A stretch of 13,847 bases of DNA from Anaerolineae bacterium. GTDB taxonomy: Bacteria > Chloroflexota > Anaerolineae > Promineifilales > Promineifilaceae. The position numbers and the translations under genes are program-made. The first letter of the stretch is position 1. Each line of letters starts with the position of its first letter. Of this stretch, positions 12,994-13,847 are shown in pieces. The stretch is from assembly GCA_028277515.1 (NCBI GenBank), contig JANQGC010000015.1:1-13847 (forward strand), read 5' to 3'. The notes beneath the pieces were generated by a model. That model saw nothing but the letters and a program-made list of their open reading frames with translations. It searched no databases and was not told the DNA's origin.

Positions 12994-13847
12994 CTAATCA
13001 ATCCCATTCTCCTTCACTGCCTCAGCCAATGCCTCCCTGTTCTCATAAATCTTCTGCATCGCTGCCACAGCATCATCCACCCCTTTCTGCCCGGCACGAA
13101 AGATCGCTTCGTCAAACCAGACCGCCTCTTCTGCACACGCTTTTTCAGCCACAGGCAAATCCATTGATTCCAAATCAAAGCGTTCCGGGAAAGCCGTGGG
13201 CACGGGCAGCTTGGACAACTTGGGTTGGAACAGCTCATAATGGTGCATTGCTTCATAGCCGGTCCAGCAGCCCACTCCTTCCTGGTCCAGGGCAGCGCAG
13301 ACAACTTCATGATTAAAGCCATACACCTGGGGATCAATGGCAAATATGAAGCGGTAAAATGAACGGGTTGTATGCCTGGGGTTGCGCGGCAAGACACGCA
13401 CACCAGGCACCTCACTTAAGGCTTCGTCCATATAGGCGGCCATTTCCTCACGCTGCCTGGCCTGTTCGGGGAAACGCTGTAAACCCACCCGGCCTAACGC
13501 TGCTTGCAACTCGCTCATGCGGTAGTTGGCGCCCATCGTGAAATTCTCACCCGTTTCCACGCCGCCGCCGGGCGCATGGGACCGGCCGCAGTTGATAATA
13601 CTCGCCGCTTTCTGCGCCAGTTCGGCCGTCTTGCAGATCAACACCCCGCCTTCCCCGGCGGTTAACGTCTTCGAGGATTGCAAGCTGAATGACCCAAAGT
13701 CACCAATTGTCCCGGCTCCCTGGCCATTCCACTTCGCGCCATGCGCATGAGCGCAATCCTCAATCACGATCAAATCATACTCCCCGGCAATAGCCATAAT
13801 GGCATCCATATCCGTCATATGTGCGCCCAAATGCACGGGGATGATCG
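12994..13847 (-). CDS. DegT/DnrJ/EryC1/StrS-family sugar aminotransferase, cut by the right edge
   Basis: The frame stays open to 13847, so the true N-terminus is outside; 284 complete codons are visible, ending in TAG at 12996-12994. The first readable residues are IIPVHLGAHMTDMDAIM, the strand and helix that precede the cofactor aspartate in this family. Seen: VIEDCAHAHGAKW, whose Asp should contact the PLP pyridine nitrogen; SLQSSKTLTAGEGG with the Schiff-base lysine (codon at 13671-13669); and NYRMSELQAALGRVGL, another family block. These fold-type I enzymes move an amino group to keto-sugars or cyclitols, usually for surface polysaccharide or natural-product sugars. About 100 N-terminal residues are missing. 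The upstream operon lies beyond the edge. A repeat-rich spacer separates it from the 1389-residue gene, so joint function is not implied. Confidence 0.9.
   Translation of the reverse strand, partial: IIPVHLGAHMTDMDAIMAIAGEYDLIVIEDCAHAHGAKWNGQGAGTIGDFGSFSLQSSKTLTAGEGGVLICKTAELAQKAASIINCGRSHAPGGGVETGENFTMGANYRMSELQAALGRVGLQRFPEQARQREEMAAYMDEALSEVPGVRVLPRNPRHTTRSFYRFIFAIDPQVYGFNHEVVCAALDQEGVGCWTGYEAMHHYELFQPKLSKLPVPTAFPERFDLESMDLPVAEKACAEEAVWFDEAIFRAGQKGVDDAVAAMQKIYENREALAEAVKENGID

Overview
The window looks like a piece of a Chloroflexota (Anaerolineae-like) chromosome. This is an inference from gene content: a large secreted-type architecture built from NBR1-type Ig-like domains, a membrane-anchored clostripain-like peptidase with a long basic/proline-rich linker, a permease ending in a Pro/Thr/Ser-rich tail, and intergenic debris of the GAGGAATC / GGAATGACAA dispersed-repeat type. 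No rRNA, tRNA, transposase, integrase or CRISPR array is visible. Nine protein genes are supported; all except one are on the minus strand.

Left part (1-2990), minus strand throughout: a small 30S protein S21 gene (rpsU, best read from a TTG start) closed by a strong terminator; a multi-repeat transmembrane-helix (CmpX/MscS-superfamily) channel-like gene followed closely by a 65-residue C2HC zinc-ribbon protein; then the 5' end of a membrane-anchored clostripain-family (C11) peptidase that runs off the left edge. Middle (3180-7730): the only plus-strand gene, a triple fusion of an APC-type permease, two UspA-like domains and a DUF389 membrane domain, with a readable sigma-70 promoter; it meets a minus-strand zinc-dependent nucleoside deaminase tail to tail with overlapping stop codons, and upstream of that lies an OsmC-type peroxidase. 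Right part (7731-13847): a hairpin-rich terminator region, a 1389-residue protein combining two TIM-barrel glycosidase-like domains, four NBR1-type Ig-like domains and a C39-like cysteine peptidase domain, a 712-bp gene-free stretch full of degenerate dispersed and tandem repeats, and the C-terminal part of a DegT/DnrJ/EryC1/StrS sugar aminotransferase that runs off the right edge.

The genes do not form one obvious pathway. Several (OsmC, the channel-like protein, the USP/DUF389 permease) are of the stress or osmotic homeostasis type. What ties much of the region together is a family of four intergenic inverted repeats (arms 13-17 bp, loops 28-30 bp, a TTTATT-like motif at the same edge). Each lies 28-121 bp upstream of a different minus-strand gene: the clostripain-like peptidase, the channel-like gene, the deaminase and osmC. 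Their arm sequences differ while pairing is kept. Together with the 1389-residue multidomain protein and the permease-USP-USP-DUF389 fusion, this is the part most worth following up. A palindromic word, CGGCCG (often ACGGCCGT), is also strikingly frequent across the window.
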